Assembly: GCF_000820005.1 (NCBI RefSeq)
Contig: NZ_CDBL01000034.1
Coordinates: 79,611-143,610 of the forward strand
DNA: 64,000 nucleotides
DNA from: Aeromonas piscicola
GTDB lineage: Bacteria; Pseudomonadota; Gammaproteobacteria; Enterobacterales; Aeromonadaceae
Direction: 5' to 3'
Part shown: positions 43,056-53,516 of the stretch, piece by piece
How the letters are laid out: each line of letters begins with the position of its first letter
Position numbering within the stretch: position 1 is the stretch's first letter
Notes under the pieces: generated by a model
What the model was told of the DNA's origin: nothing
Databases searched by the model: none
Seen by the model: only the letters and a program-made list of their open reading frames with translations
Position numbers and translations under genes: made by a program

Positions 43056-43327
43056 CCCTCATTACTAGCAAATGATGTATTGCTGCAACCTCATACGGCT
43101 CTCATCTACAAAAATACGACCCCTAGCATAAGTAGGGGGGGGCGGCATTCGTTATAGTGGTTCATCCGGGTCTCGGTGGGCGCTTCACGTATAAAATTTC
43201 AGTTTACTCAATCGGTTAATTTTTTCTTTGCTTGTTAACGAACCCACTAGCCTCGCCCCCCAGACTCGGTCATTTGTTCGTTTCTCCCTTTGGAAACGCC
43301 ACATCACCAATATAATGGAGTTTACCC

Positions 43328-46300
43328 ATGAAGATGAAGCAACACCGCTTGGCGCTGCTTATTTCCTCCTTATTACTGGGCTCTACCGGCACTTTCACTC
43401 CATCAGTCCTAGCTGCTCCCGTACAAGCAATCCGCACATTCCCCAGTAGTGAGCAAGCGGCAAGTGCCCTGATACAAGACCCCCAAGCGTTTATTGAACG
43501 TTATACCCTCGACACAATGATAATCAGTTCTCAGGAGTCCCTTGGGGGATTAGCGTGGGCTCGCCTTGAACCTGCGCGTGATGGGTACCGAGTTCGTTAT
43601 GTAGCCAGTAATGAACCCGGAACCGTGCCGTCCTATTTCCTCGGTTTTAATGGTGCGAGCAACCCGGCACCTGCTTACGTAGATATTCCTGCCAAGGTCC
43701 CCGAGGGTACCTTATTGATGACCGGCACCCTTAGCGGCTGCTCGGTGATCGTCACTGAGAGGGACGGAGGATTTCGGGTCTTCCACGATGGGCGTGTCGG
43801 TAGCTCACTGCTCTACGACAAGGTTGTGATGAAGGCAGACTACCACGACTACGCAAGCCCCAACGAAGAGCACCGCTATGGTGCAGCTTTCATGATCTTT
43901 AAAGAAGGGCGTTGGCAGTTGCTGATACAGAAGCAGCAGCATGTGCGCCAAGGGGATGGAGTGGCTGATGCATGGTACGCTAAAAGAGAAGGAGATGAAG
44001 GCGCCCCTCTAGTTATGCAAGCGGGGAGGCCTGAATCTTCTGAGGTGGTGACCACCAAACTGGCGCAGTTTGAACACAACCGTCAAGCGGCACGCAATGC
44101 TCTGATAGAACTGGGGAAATCGTTAAACTTGGTGGAGTTCCCAAAGGATCATCCATTCAATGCGGCGGATCCCATGCCGAAGGGTAACTCCACAGCACAT
44201 CCATCACTGAGTGACTGGAACAACTTTCGCCAAAAAGTCGAACAGGCATTGCGTGAAACCGGTGGTGTAGCAGAACTTAACCGGCAGATCTTGGCGTTGC
44301 GTGCCGAACCGCATTCATTTTTGAATCAGCAAAAGTTGGTTGCACTCAAGATAACCAAGGACTTCCTTAGCAGCCTTAACTTGCAAGTGCTTGATCGTTG
44401 GAAAAACGAAGAAAGTCTCTGGTTATGGCTGCAACGCAAGCATGCGCTTGGCACTGATGCCGCAGTAGCGATCGACGGAAATCTTGCCAGTGGACAAGAT
44501 AGCCGTTTTTATGATCGCTTTGTGAGCATGAAGCGGGTGCTGGATAACTTCACAGGTTCGCGCCGAGAGCAGTACAGGCAGGGGCTGGATCATTCAGAAC
44601 AAATTATCATCACTGGGCTTGTGGAGGGGGCTGGATTACAAGTGATGTTGAGACGGTTTTTCGATGAGCAGCACCCCCTGACTCTGACGCAAAAAGGAGC
44701 GTTGACCGCACGTATTGAGGCCCGTTGGCAACAGAAGTATCGCCAACAAGTGCTTGATACGACGCTAAAAGTAAAGCACTCCTTTGAGGACTCAGGAGGC
44801 CGTGTTGTACAACTCATGCCTCAGGACCTCTTGCTGAATGGCTCCTCCGGCCGTTGCCTGCCGCTATCTCGCGCCATGTCAGTGGCTTTGGCCGTCAATG
44901 GGGAGGCCGGGGTAACTGCACTGGCAAAAGAAATTTATGAAGCGGCCGCCATGCCGGGCGGGGAATTCGGGGTTCGGGTTTTTAGTGCGCTAGCGTCCTT
45001 GCACTCCAATTCGACCGCTATTAGCGCTGAAACTGCGTTGGGTCAGCAGACGCTGGATACCTTGGTTAACACACTGGACAAGGCCTCGGAAGGCACCTTT
45101 TTTGTTATCGACACTAAGATCCATAGCATGTTGGTAGGGAAGAGCATGGAGAAGGGGAGCCTCCCCACTTATTACTTCTATGACCCGAATTTCGCAGTGG
45201 TAAAGTTTGAGAACATAAAGGCATTTCGCAAAGGGCTTGAAAGCCACTTTGTGAAAAATGGTTTTGGCAAGTATTACCAGGCTTACGGTAAAAACTCTTT
45301 CGCGGTGCGCCTTGTTGATACGCAAGCAATGGCGGCGGTTCCTCTGACAGGTGGGTTGACCTCTGTGGCTGAACTTGCCTTACCGGCTGGACGTAGCGAG
45401 CAGTACGTAGCACAGCAAGTAGCAGGCACTGCTGCTGAGATAAATGATGCCCTTGCACGGGATACTCTCCTCAAGAGCAACCTCTATACATTCGAGAGCC
45501 TGAACTTGGCTGAGGGGTATCATAACGCGATAGGAGACCTTTACAGCCGCAATACGGTTCAGCCTGACTGGGTGCCGTTGCTCGAGAGCATGACCGAAGA
45601 AGACACTGGTAGCTACACCCTGCCGTTCATGAAGCCTGATGGGTCGCTCAAGCTAATAGACACTCAAGATGTGCGGGTCTGGCGCTTCCGTAACCGTTAT
45701 CAGGAGATTCTCTCGCATATCAAGGGGACTTACACTTTTGAGAAGGGGCGCCTGCTTCTGCGCAGTGGTATCGAACAGGTAGAGCACGTTGATGGTCTGA
45801 ACGCTGCTTTTGCCGCACAAAGTATCATGGGGTTGCTGCGTGCGCACGATGCTGCTCGTCCAGCCATGACTCCACAGTTGAGCCAAGCACTGGCGGTGCA
45901 CACTTATGTGAACTTGGCACAGTTGGCTCATGGTGCTGTCATGGACACGGCCAAGGTGGTTGCTCTGTACAAAGTCGCGATGAATGAGGCCAAACCGTTG
46001 GTTAACGGTTCTGTGACGGCTATCGGTCATGCGGCCAACGAAGGCGCAGGATTATTGTTTGGCATAGCCAATGTGGGGCTAGATGCTTTTGAGCTTTCGC
46101 AAGCGAGTAACGAAGTAGAAAAGGCTACTTTCGGTACGCAGCTAGCGTTTGACTCTGCTAGCTTGGCGATGAGCGCGGCTGGAGCTGGTGCTGGTGTTAT
46201 GGGCGCCTCCACCGCAGGGGCCTTTCTGGGGGGCGCTGGTGTTATCGTCGCGGGGCTAGGCGTGGGCTTCTCAGCATTGGCACAGGGGTTTGGTGCCGTG

Positions 46301-49300
46301 GCCGAAGACGCCAAGGCGGTTGGACGCTATTTCGAGCAAATCGACAAAGCCTACCAGCGCGGGGGGTATGAGATCCGGACCTTGGCTGGGGAGCAATCCA
46401 TATTGGCGCCTTTGGATGGCGCGGTTATTAACCAGTTGGATTTGGTGAGTCATGAACTCACCTTTGGCAGCCAATACCTCTATCGTACCCATCATGGTCC
46501 TACAGGTTCAGGAAATATAAATTACTTCTTTTGGGTGGGGGATATGCCACGTATTGTGCGTGATAAAGCCCAAGCGCTTGATATTCGGGATGAACTTAAG
46601 TACGCAAAAACGGCTTCTCTGCCTGTTGGTGAACAACCATTGCTACTCCCAGCTACCCCGCGCTCTTACATCAGTTACGAATACTTGGCTTTGCCGGGGG
46701 CAACGACTCGTCACGACCCAGGTTTCAATGTGCTGAGAAGGCTCGAGGGTAAAGGGACCTTCGATTACGACTTCTATGTTTTTCCCAGCGAATTCACGGT
46801 GCGTCGAATCACCCAACAGTACGAGCCAACTGACGTTACTGTTCGTTTGGACAGTCACGATCGCCTAGTCCTGATGCGCGAGTTAGCCGACGAGTTAAAG
46901 GGGGTGTTGCACTACGCCTTACACGGTGACGGGGGCCAATATCAGGTAGTACTGCGTTCAGGGGCAACTCTTGCGTTGCATGGTACTGGCGGCCGCTGGC
47001 AGCTCGATGCCCGCCAACTTGATAAAGCCTACATTACTCTTAAAGAGCGTAATCTTACTGTCGGTGATATCACCATTTCCCTTGATGGGGTTGATATGGG
47101 AGAGGTGCTAGTCATCCTTCCTGAGGAAGCATACCGGGTGGACCTGGCCACGAATGAAGTGACCTTGGTGCGTGAAGATGGAAACAAGTGGCAGGACACG
47201 GATGCGCTGCGCGCCCATCTTGATGATCTGAGCCGGGAGCCGCATTTGGGGAGCCACTATGTGGTGGTGGATAACTATCATCCCAATGGATTGAACGGTC
47301 CAGTGGGGCGGGCTTTCTATGAGACTAAAACACGCCGTTTTATCTACACACGACGCCCTGATGCCGCCGCGTGGTTGGCACAAGCAGAGTTGGTTGCAGT
47401 TCAAGGGGAGGACGCTTGGTTTAGCGCTGCAAATAGCCTGTGGCGTATCGAAATAGCGACGGGAGAGGTACTGAGCCAGTATAGGCCGTTTGGTGATGGT
47501 CGCATCACCCATGCTAGGTTCTGGCAAGAGGGTGCTCATCTCTATTGGGAGCAAGTGGAAGAGCAAGGTAGTGGCGAGATCGTGCTGCGTACTTATCTGG
47601 TGGAACCCTCACGCTTGAGTCTGGTGAATATTAATGGCGACGAAACGCTGCTAGAGGCCCTGGTTAAAGGCGCTTCCCTCGACCGCAAGGACAAAGCAGC
47701 TGCTTTACTTGGGCAACCCAGCTGGCAGGCCCCTTCGCAAGACCTAGATGCTCACGAACAGGTGCAGGCAGAGTTCGGACACCTTGTCACTGTATCGGGT
47801 AAGCTCAGTGGGGCGAACCAACGCGTTTGGGTTAATCCTAATGCACCACTGCCTGAAGGGGTGATTCGCCCTAACTTGGCTCAACCGCTGCCAGAGGATC
47901 TGCTGTTTGCAGGACGTTTACCTACCGACAGCCCTGAGCGTGAAGTCTTCTATTTCTACAGCCATAAAGCGAATAAACTCTATCTACAGCGCGGTCAATC
48001 GGGTATAGCCAGTGACCTGATTGTGCCGGGACTATCTTCTGTACTCTCGGACGGAGGACAAGTTTTTGCCCTTACCAAGGAGGGCGTAGTGTACTTGCAG
48101 GATCGTGAGGGTAGTTCGGTACTGGCCGCACTGAATCGCCAGTGGCTTGAGGTCAACCGTAACAAGTTATCTGATGCACTAGCCAAAGCAGCGGGCAATA
48201 ATCCATCTCTTGATGGGGTTGCCCTACTTGGCCTTACCAATTCGGACAAGCAGGTAGTTAGCGCTTGGTACGATGTAGCATTACAGCGTGTAATACAGGC
48301 GAACAAAGCGCTAGATGGTCGTCGGTTGAGCTACTTGGGTGTAAGTCCAGATGAACAATATGCCTGGCTTATCGATAACGATGCAGGGATCCTCTATCGC
48401 CAACCCATCCCACAACATGTTAGCGATTTTCTAGTACCGGCTTCGTTAGAGGTTGCTTCTGTCGAAACGCATCCCGAAGCGTTTCTAACCTTGCGTGATG
48501 GCGTGCAATCAGCTCGTAGGATTGGTAATACGCTGCGTATTGTGAGCGGTGGATGTGTGCTGGAGCTTCCTATGAACGCGTCATTAGGCACTCCTGCCAC
48601 CCTGGTCGCAGTGAGTGATACTTGGCTGGCTAGCCAGTCCAAAGACTTGGAGCACGCTTTTGGTAGTTGGAGGCAGGATGTGGAACTGGCCCCAGCTATT
48701 CGTCTCGGTGAGGCGTCAGTTAACTGGTATCTGAGTAATCAACGGCATGAACTCAGTGGAAAGGGGCTGTCTTCGAGACATGTATATGAGTACCTTGGCC
48801 AAGAGTCTGATGGTGAGATGCACTATGTCGTGGATCGTAGTACCAGTAAACTGCTTGTTCTGGATGCGTTAGGGCACATACCTGCCCGCACCTTAGGAGC
48901 CTTTAGCTGGAGCAGATTGGAGGGGAACATGCTGTCACTCATTGCAGCTAAAGGTGCTGATGATCACATCACGTTGCCGCGCCTAGCTAAGGCTACCAGC
49001 GTGCAGGTCGCTGCGCATGGCAAACGCCCTGTGTTTATGATCGGGAAGCAAGACAGAGCGCACTATCGTCGAATCAGTATCGATGATCAGAGCAATCTTT
49101 CCCAAATCAACCTGCAGGACACTGAGCTTACTAGTCTATTAGTACAGAGGCTGGGGGCCCAGCTGGTAATATATGACCGTAATCATCCAAGTGTTCTACT
49201 GGTCAAACTGCATGAAGATGGCCTTGGCCCTACACTAGTGCTTAACACGCAGTGTATCGAGTTGGCTTCAGTCATGGAACAACTTAAGACGTTGCCTATG

Positions 49301-49345
49301 TCCTCCTCCATCTTGGCGCTTTCCAGCTTGGTTAGTAAGTCATAG
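43328..49345 (+). CDS. Large secreted toxin-like protein with TcdA/TcdB-type pore-forming region
   Basis: 2005 aa. A Sec signal peptide (MKMKQHRLALLISSLLLGST to about Ala30) is followed by an N-terminal region of no known family. Residues ~495-650 carry Cys510 (SSGRCLPLSRAMS), His599 (KIHSMLVG) and Asp619 (YYFYDPNF), a constellation like C58/YopT cysteine peptidases. Residues ~900-1190 resemble the pore-forming region of clostridial TcdA/TcdB: a Gly/Ala hydrophobic hairpin (~940-1000), then FDYDFYVFPSEFTVRRITQQ, YEPTDVTVRLDSHDR and YALHGDGGQY. The C-terminal ~750 residues are beta-rich with propeller-like repeats. No glucosyltransferase DxD domain or CPD was seen. GGAG lies 7 bases before ATG. 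IS debris lies upstream and a terminator downstream. A signal peptide is unusual for this class. Confidence 0.78.
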   Translation: MKMKQHRLALLISSLLLGSTGTFTPSVLAAPVQAIRTFPSSEQAASALIQDPQAFIERYTLDTMIISSQESLGGLAWARLEPARDGYRVRYVASNEPGTVPSYFLGFNGASNPAPAYVDIPAKVPEGTLLMTGTLSGCSVIVTERDGGFRVFHDGRVGSSLLYDKVVMKADYHDYASPNEEHRYGAAFMIFKEGRWQLLIQKQQHVRQGDGVADAWYAKREGDEGAPLVMQAGRPESSEVVTTKLAQFEHNRQAARNALIELGKSLNLVEFPKDHPFNAADPMPKGNSTAHPSLSDWNNFRQKVEQALRETGGVAELNRQILALRAEPHSFLNQQKLVALKITKDFLSSLNLQVLDRWKNEESLWLWLQRKHALGTDAAVAIDGNLASGQDSRFYDRFVSMKRVLDNFTGSRREQYRQGLDHSEQIIITGLVEGAGLQVMLRRFFDEQHPLTLTQKGALTARIEARWQQKYRQQVLDTTLKVKHSFEDSGGRVVQLMPQDLLLNGSSGRCLPLSRAMSVALAVNGEAGVTALAKEIYEAAAMPGGEFGVRVFSALASLHSNSTAISAETALGQQTLDTLVNTLDKASEGTFFVIDTKIHSMLVGKSMEKGSLPTYYFYDPNFAVVKFENIKAFRKGLESHFVKNGFGKYYQAYGKNSFAVRLVDTQAMAAVPLTGGLTSVAELALPAGRSEQYVAQQVAGTAAEINDALARDTLLKSNLYTFESLNLAEGYHNAIGDLYSRNTVQPDWVPLLESMTEEDTGSYTLPFMKPDGSLKLIDTQDVRVWRFRNRYQEILSHIKGTYTFEKGRLLLRSGIEQVEHVDGLNAAFAAQSIMGLLRAHDAARPAMTPQLSQALAVHTYVNLAQLAHGAVMDTAKVVALYKVAMNEAKPLVNGSVTAIGHAANEGAGLLFGIANVGLDAFELSQASNEVEKATFGTQLAFDSASLAMSAAGAGAGVMGASTAGAFLGGAGVIVAGLGVGFSALAQGFGAVAEDAKAVGRYFEQIDKAYQRGGYEIRTLAGEQSILAPLDGAVINQLDLVSHELTFGSQYLYRTHHGPTGSGNINYFFWVGDMPRIVRDKAQALDIRDELKYAKTASLPVGEQPLLLPATPRSYISYEYLALPGATTRHDPGFNVLRRLEGKGTFDYDFYVFPSEFTVRRITQQYEPTDVTVRLDSHDRLVLMRELADELKGVLHYALHGDGGQYQVVLRSGATLALHGTGGRWQLDARQLDKAYITLKERNLTVGDITISLDGVDMGEVLVILPEEAYRVDLATNEVTLVREDGNKWQDTDALRAHLDDLSREPHLGSHYVVVDNYHPNGLNGPVGRAFYETKTRRFIYTRRPDAAAWLAQAELVAVQGEDAWFSAANSLWRIEIATGEVLSQYRPFGDGRITHARFWQEGAHLYWEQVEEQGSGEIVLRTYLVEPSRLSLVNINGDETLLEALVKGASLDRKDKAAALLGQPSWQAPSQDLDAHEQVQAEFGHLVTVSGKLSGANQRVWVNPNAPLPEGVIRPNLAQPLPEDLLFAGRLPTDSPEREVFYFYSHKANKLYLQRGQSGIASDLIVPGLSSVLSDGGQVFALTKEGVVYLQDREGSSVLAALNRQWLEVNRNKLSDALAKAAGNNPSLDGVALLGLTNSDKQVVSAWYDVALQRVIQANKALDGRRLSYLGVSPDEQYAWLIDNDAGILYRQPIPQHVSDFLVPASLEVASVETHPEAFLTLRDGVQSARRIGNTLRIVSGGCVLELPMNASLGTPATLVAVSDTWLASQSKDLEHAFGSWRQDVELAPAIRLGEASVNWYLSNQRHELSGKGLSSRHVYEYLGQESDGEMHYVVDRSTSKLLVLDALGHIPARTLGAFSWSRLEGNMLSLIAAKGADDHITLPRLAKATSVQVAAHGKRPVFMIGKQDRAHYRRISIDDQSNLSQINLQDTELTSLLVQRLGAQLVIYDRNHPSVLLVKLHEDGLGPTLVLNTQCIELASVMEQLKTLPMSSSILALSSLVSKS

Positions 49346-49354
49346 TCCTGCACT

Positions 49355-49378
49355 GGGCGGCCATAAGGCCGCCCTTTC
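49355..49378 (+). terminator. Terminator after the large toxin gene
   Basis: GGGCGGCC (49355-49362) pairs with GGCCGCCC (49367-49374) around ATAA, then TTTC. Confidence 0.82.
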
Positions 49379-49428
49379 TTGTCTATTTCTTCTTCGATAA
49401 GGGCATCACTCAGCTTGGCAAACTTGTA

Positions 49429-51180
49429 CTAGAGGGATTTATAGACCAGTTTTCCCTTAAACATGGTCCAGAGCACCTTGGTCTCCTTGATCTGCTCGCT
49501 CGCCACCTGCTCCAGATTGCGATCCAGCAATACCAGGTCAGCACTCTTGCCTACGCTGATCGACCCTATCTGTTTCTCCTGCCCAATCACCTTGGCGGCG
49601 TTGAGGGTATACGCCTGCAAGATAGCCTGACGGCTGATCTGCTCGCTGGCGGGGGGCAGTAAGCCAAGCTCCCCCTGGCGGGTGATCGCGGTATACATGG
49701 CGAGGAAAGGGTTGGGGCTCGAGACCGGCCAGTCACTGGCACCGGCGATAATGGCGCCGCTTTGCAGCAGGCTGCCTGCCGGATAGAGGCGGGCCAGCAG
49801 GGCTGGGGGCACTTTCCCCTCCAGCAGCATGGTGGTCGCCACGTTTTTCCCGGCCCACAGCAGTTGCATCGAGGCTGCCACATTGAGTGGTTTGAAACGG
49901 GCAATGCTGGCCGGGCTCACCACCTCCAGATGGGTGATGCTGTGCAGCAGGCGGTGATCCTGATTGTGGGCCCGGGTATAAGCGATTGCATCGAGGGATT
50001 CACGGACGGCCCGATCGCCGATGGCATGGAAGTGGGCGATCAGTTGGTGGGCATCCGCGGTGCGGATTAGCTCGTTGAAACGCTGTTTGTCCAGATCGTC
50101 TTTACCGCTGTAACCGGGGCGGTTGAGGTAGGGTTCGCTCAACTTGGCGGTCTGGGATGGAAACTCGATGACACCATCTTGCAGGATCTTGATCCCTACC
50201 AGTTTGACGTCCGGTGCGTCTTGAAACTGCTGTTGCAGCGCCAATACGTCATCAATGATGGCGGGCGATGCGTGGATCCCCACCAGTGCCAGCGTGGACA
50301 CATGCCCGGTCAGCTTGCCTTCCCGAGAGAGCATGCTGTACGCCGGCAGCAGGCCGGTGTCGCGGCGATCCGGCTCGGCGTTGAAGATGGGCGCAAGGGG
50401 GCGAATGTTGCTGATAGGGTCCATCCAGGCGGTAATGCCAACCTGATTAAGCTGCTTGGCGGCGGTCATTATGGCATTGGCAATCGTCTCGTCGCTGACG
50501 GGGGGCAGCGCCTTGAGGATGGCATCCCAGCCGCCTTCCGAGGCAAAGCCACTCAGCTTGCCGGATGGGGTGAGGCCAAAATTGCCTTTCAATGGGGCAT
50601 AACGACCGGCAAGGGAGTCGGCATCAATGCCTGCCTTGCGCAGCATGGCCTGATTGGCCCAACCGGTGTGGGCATCCGAACCGGCCAGCACTACGGGGAT
50701 TTGCTGGTATTGCGGGCCATTGAACACCTGGTCGAGCAGGGGAAGTTGATGCCAGTAGTCGAGGGAGACATTGCTGTATAGCTGCACATCACCCAGTGTC
50801 AGGCGGGGGTCATCCTTGCTGCGGGTCAGAAATTGCTGCACCTGCTCAACCTGATTCATGGCATCTGGAAAGTTAACCGTCATCCCCTGAAAGCCGGCAA
50901 ATGCCGCATGAACATGGCTGTCGATAAGCCCCGGCATCAGGTACTTCCCTTTCAGATCAATCCGGTTGGCATGGCTGCCGAGGTGGGCGCTGACCTCCTG
51001 GTAACTGCCGACCGCCACGATCTTTTTACCTTCAATGCCGACCGCCTCCGGGTGAGGGTTCGCCGGATCGCCGCTGTAGATGGTGCCGCCAAAGATCAGA
51101 GTCTGGCTCTGTGACTGGACATTGGCGGCAGCAGGAAGGCTCGCCAGCAGGCTGGTGAGAAGCAGCGTTTTGATATTCAT
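49429..51180 (-). CDS. Secreted YtcJ-type amidohydrolase
   Basis: 583 aa. Signal peptide MNIKTLLLTSLLASLPAAAN, then an amidohydrolase/urease-fold enzyme of the YtcJ group: LIFGGTIYSGDP, metal-binding His-x-His in MPGLIDSHVHAAF, a VGIKILQDGVIEFPS element, AHFHAIGDRAV, and GASDWPVSSPNPF with the last metal Asp. Such periplasmic hydrolases act on unknown amides or esters. ATG 51180 preferred (GGAG 8 bases upstream); 51186 is too close. Divergent genes do not flank it; the AraC regulator upstream reads the same way and may control it. Confidence 0.85.
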   Translation of the reverse strand: MNIKTLLLTSLLASLPAAANVQSQSQTLIFGGTIYSGDPANPHPEAVGIEGKKIVAVGSYQEVSAHLGSHANRIDLKGKYLMPGLIDSHVHAAFAGFQGMTVNFPDAMNQVEQVQQFLTRSKDDPRLTLGDVQLYSNVSLDYWHQLPLLDQVFNGPQYQQIPVVLAGSDAHTGWANQAMLRKAGIDADSLAGRYAPLKGNFGLTPSGKLSGFASEGGWDAILKALPPVSDETIANAIMTAAKQLNQVGITAWMDPISNIRPLAPIFNAEPDRRDTGLLPAYSMLSREGKLTGHVSTLALVGIHASPAIIDDVLALQQQFQDAPDVKLVGIKILQDGVIEFPSQTAKLSEPYLNRPGYSGKDDLDKQRFNELIRTADAHQLIAHFHAIGDRAVRESLDAIAYTRAHNQDHRLLHSITHLEVVSPASIARFKPLNVAASMQLLWAGKNVATTMLLEGKVPPALLARLYPAGSLLQSGAIIAGASDWPVSSPNPFLAMYTAITRQGELGLLPPASEQISRQAILQAYTLNAAKVIGQEKQIGSISVGKSADLVLLDRNLEQVASEQIKETKVLWTMFKGKLVYKSL

Positions 51181-51246
51181 GGGCATGACTCCGTCGCTTC
51201 GGCGCCCGAAGGCACCGAAGTGGGTGAATGGAAATGGGGTATCGGC

Positions 51247-52134
51247 TTATCGGTTGATAAGCGGGATACAGATATCAAACACGTAATGATCCCGGTCAGG
51301 GTCAGTGCCCGCGTGGTATTGCTCGTAATACGGACGGTCGTCGCAGATCAGCCCTTTGCTCACTAACCAGCGAAACGCTGTTTCCCAGCTGGCGACCAGT
51401 TGATCGCCGCGAGCGATAAACTGGCATACCGCATAGGGGCCCGCGGCGATGGTCTGGGTGGTTAACTGGCGCCCAGCGGGGATCTTTGGCCCTAGCTCGA
51501 TGCAGACGTCAGTACGGCAGTGCGTCTCATCTGTGATATCGGGGATATCCCAATAGAGACTCAGGGTGCCCGCCGGTGTCAGCGCCTCGTCTGAGGCGAA
51601 CAGCGCGAGCAGATCCCGATGGGCTTGCTCGCAGGTCTCCTTGCCATAGGGGCCCAGGCGGCGCATGTACGCCACGCGCCGGGCGGGCATCTGCTTGACG
51701 CTTGCCCCCTGCAACAGACCCGGGTGTTCGGTGACCGGGTGCATGACCAGGTCATCATAGGTTTCAAAGGGAAGGGGATCGTTTCCAATCTTGCTTTTCC
51801 AGTTTCCCCCTTGCTGCTGGCGGTATTCCGAGGGGCTCATGGCGAAGTGCAGGCGAAAGGCCTTGGCGAAATTCTGGGAGCTGGAGAACCCGGCAGCCAG
51901 CGCGAGGGTGGTGATGTCGCTCTGGGGGGAGGCCAGCAGGCGACGGGCGGCGCGTTCCATGCGCAGGCGCCGGGTAAAGCCAGCGATAGTCTCGCCGACC
52001 ATCGTCTTGAAAATGCGGTGGAAGTGAAAGGTGGAGATGGCGGCCGCCGTTGCGACTTCATCCAGACTCGGGTTGTCATCCAGATGGTGGCTGATGTAGT
52101 CCATCGCCTTGAACACAGGTTTGCGATAATCCAG
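51247..52134 (-). CDS. AraC-family regulator with GyrI-like effector domain
   Basis: 295 aa if started at a CTG codon at 52134. N-terminal AraC HTH pair (SLDEVATAAAISTFHFHRIFK, ITTLALAAGFSSSQNFAKAF) and C-terminal GyrI/SoxS-type ligand domain (VAYMRRLGPYGKE to the C-terminal DHYVFDICIPL). The first standard start is GTG 52116, but AAGGAG at 52141-52146 is spaced 6 bases from CTG 52134 and too far from GTG. Such regulators sense small hydrophobic compounds. It lies 60 bases upstream of the amidohydrolase. Confidence 0.86.
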   Translation of the reverse strand: MDYRKPVFKAMDYISHHLDDNPSLDEVATAAAISTFHFHRIFKTMVGETIAGFTRRLRMERAARRLLASPQSDITTLALAAGFSSSQNFAKAFRLHFAMSPSEYRQQQGGNWKSKIGNDPLPFETYDDLVMHPVTEHPGLLQGASVKQMPARRVAYMRRLGPYGKETCEQAHRDLLALFASDEALTPAGTLSLYWDIPDITDETHCRTDVCIELGPKIPAGRQLTTQTIAAGPYAVCQFIARGDQLVASWETAFRWLVSKGLICDDRPYYEQYHAGTDPDRDHYVFDICIPLINR

Positions 52135-52231
52135 AGCGGACTCCTTGTCAGCCTGAAAAAATAAGTATCAAAGTCCGATTTAATCAGAACAACCAACTCT
52201 TGTCGAATCTGTCCAGACTAGGGGTTGCGGC

Positions 52232-53160
52232 GGCCTTGTTGCTCAAATCGGTGAACTAAACTATCTGCAACCTCAGTGACCTGGTCCTGAAGAGCAACCA
52301 CCGAGAGCATCAGATGGGCAAGTCCAAGCACAAGACCAGCAACTGGCAACAATACAACCAAGCCTTGATGCTCAAAGGGTTGTTCAAGCTGCCGTTGCGA
52401 GCCCTAGAGGGTTTCATCGATTCGTTGTTCCAACTGATGGCGGTGCCTTTGCAGTCGCCGGATTATAGCTGCATCAGCAAGCGCGCCAAGACACTTGATA
52501 TAAAGTACCGCTTACCCAACCAAGGTCCCATTGCTCACCTGGTCATTGATGCCACTGACTTCAAGGTCTACGGCGAAGGCGAATGGAAAATTCGCAAGCA
52601 CGACAAGGAGACGCGCCGTGTTTGGCGCAAGCTCCATCTGGCCGTGGATGCCGCTACCCATACTGTCGTCGCAGCCGAAGTCAGCCTGGAGACGGTGGCA
52701 GATAACGAGGTGTTGCCGATGCTGCTCAACCCCTTGTGACGCAAGATAAAACAGGTCTGTGCCGATGGAGCGTATTACACCAAGGCCTGCCATGCACTAC
52801 AGCAAAAGAAGGGAGCCAACGACCTCATGCCGCCGAAAAAGAATGTGGAGATGTGGGAGGATGGCCATCCCTGCAACGAAGCGGTGGCCGCACTCAAGGC
52901 CGGTGAACTGAAGCAATGGAAGAAATACTCCGGCTATCACAACGCTCGATAGCCGAGACGGCCATGTACCGGTTCAAGCAACTCATTGGGCCGAAACTGA
53001 GTCTGATGAACTACAACGCCCAGATGGGCGAGACCCTGACTGGCGTGAAAGTCATGAACAAGCTCATAGGACTTGGTATGCCTGCGCGCCAACCAGTGAG
53101 TTGAATGGTCCCAATGGGGTGGGGAACGGCTATCCAGCTTCTGATTTGATCAACAAGGCC
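52232..53160 (+). mobile_element. IS5-family element (IS903-like), defective
   Basis: Ends GGCCTTGTTGCTCAAATC (52232) and its complement GATTTGATCAACAAGGCC (to 53160) are near-perfect inverted repeats. About 930 bp. No matching target duplication flanks it, and the transposase is broken, so it is an old copy. Confidence 0.85.
52314..53104 (+). pseudogene. IS5-family transposase with nonsense and frameshift mutations
   Basis: The frame from ATG 52314 (MGKSKHKTSNWQQYNQAL) contains the first catalytic Asp (LVIDATDFKVYG) and the second region (NEVLPMLL), but TGA at 52737-52739 stops it. The same frame resumes (KIKQVCADGAYYTKACH), and near 52940 one missing base shifts it to the frame encoding RSIAETAMYRFKQLIG, which holds the last catalytic Glu. 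Two independent lesions mean no active enzyme. Confidence 0.88.
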
Positions 53161-53516
53161 GTGTTGATAGAACAGATCATCCCATTAGGAGACTGACCAA
53201 TGCAGAAATCGAGTTAGCAAACTTAACAAAGTAGAATGAGCAATAATCATGTTAGTAATATCCTTAATCCTGTTCACAATGTGTGATTTTGGCAATGGAG
53301 CGCTTAAAATAGGTTGCTTAGACTAAAAAAAAGAACAAGAGCTAGCACATAATAACAAGTAGAATGAGGCATCGCGTTTCCAATCTTGCTTTTCCTGCAT
53401 AAAGTGTCTAAATATAATATACTTTGTGCGCTGCATATACCCCCCTTCTGGTCATACCTGTTTTTTGTTGTGACTTTACATTCGCCAGTTATAATCTTGC
53501 CATCAATTCTAAATGG
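53161..53516. other. Gap: AT-rich sequence without a gene
   Basis: No supported gene. AT-rich, likely holding the promoter of the cupin gene. Confidence 0.5.

Noticed and set aside
43328..49345. Large toxin considered as MARTX/RTX or Tc toxin component
   Set aside because: No RTX nonapeptide repeats, no RHS repeats and no MARTX-type glycine-rich repeats; the pore-forming region fits TcdA/TcdB better.
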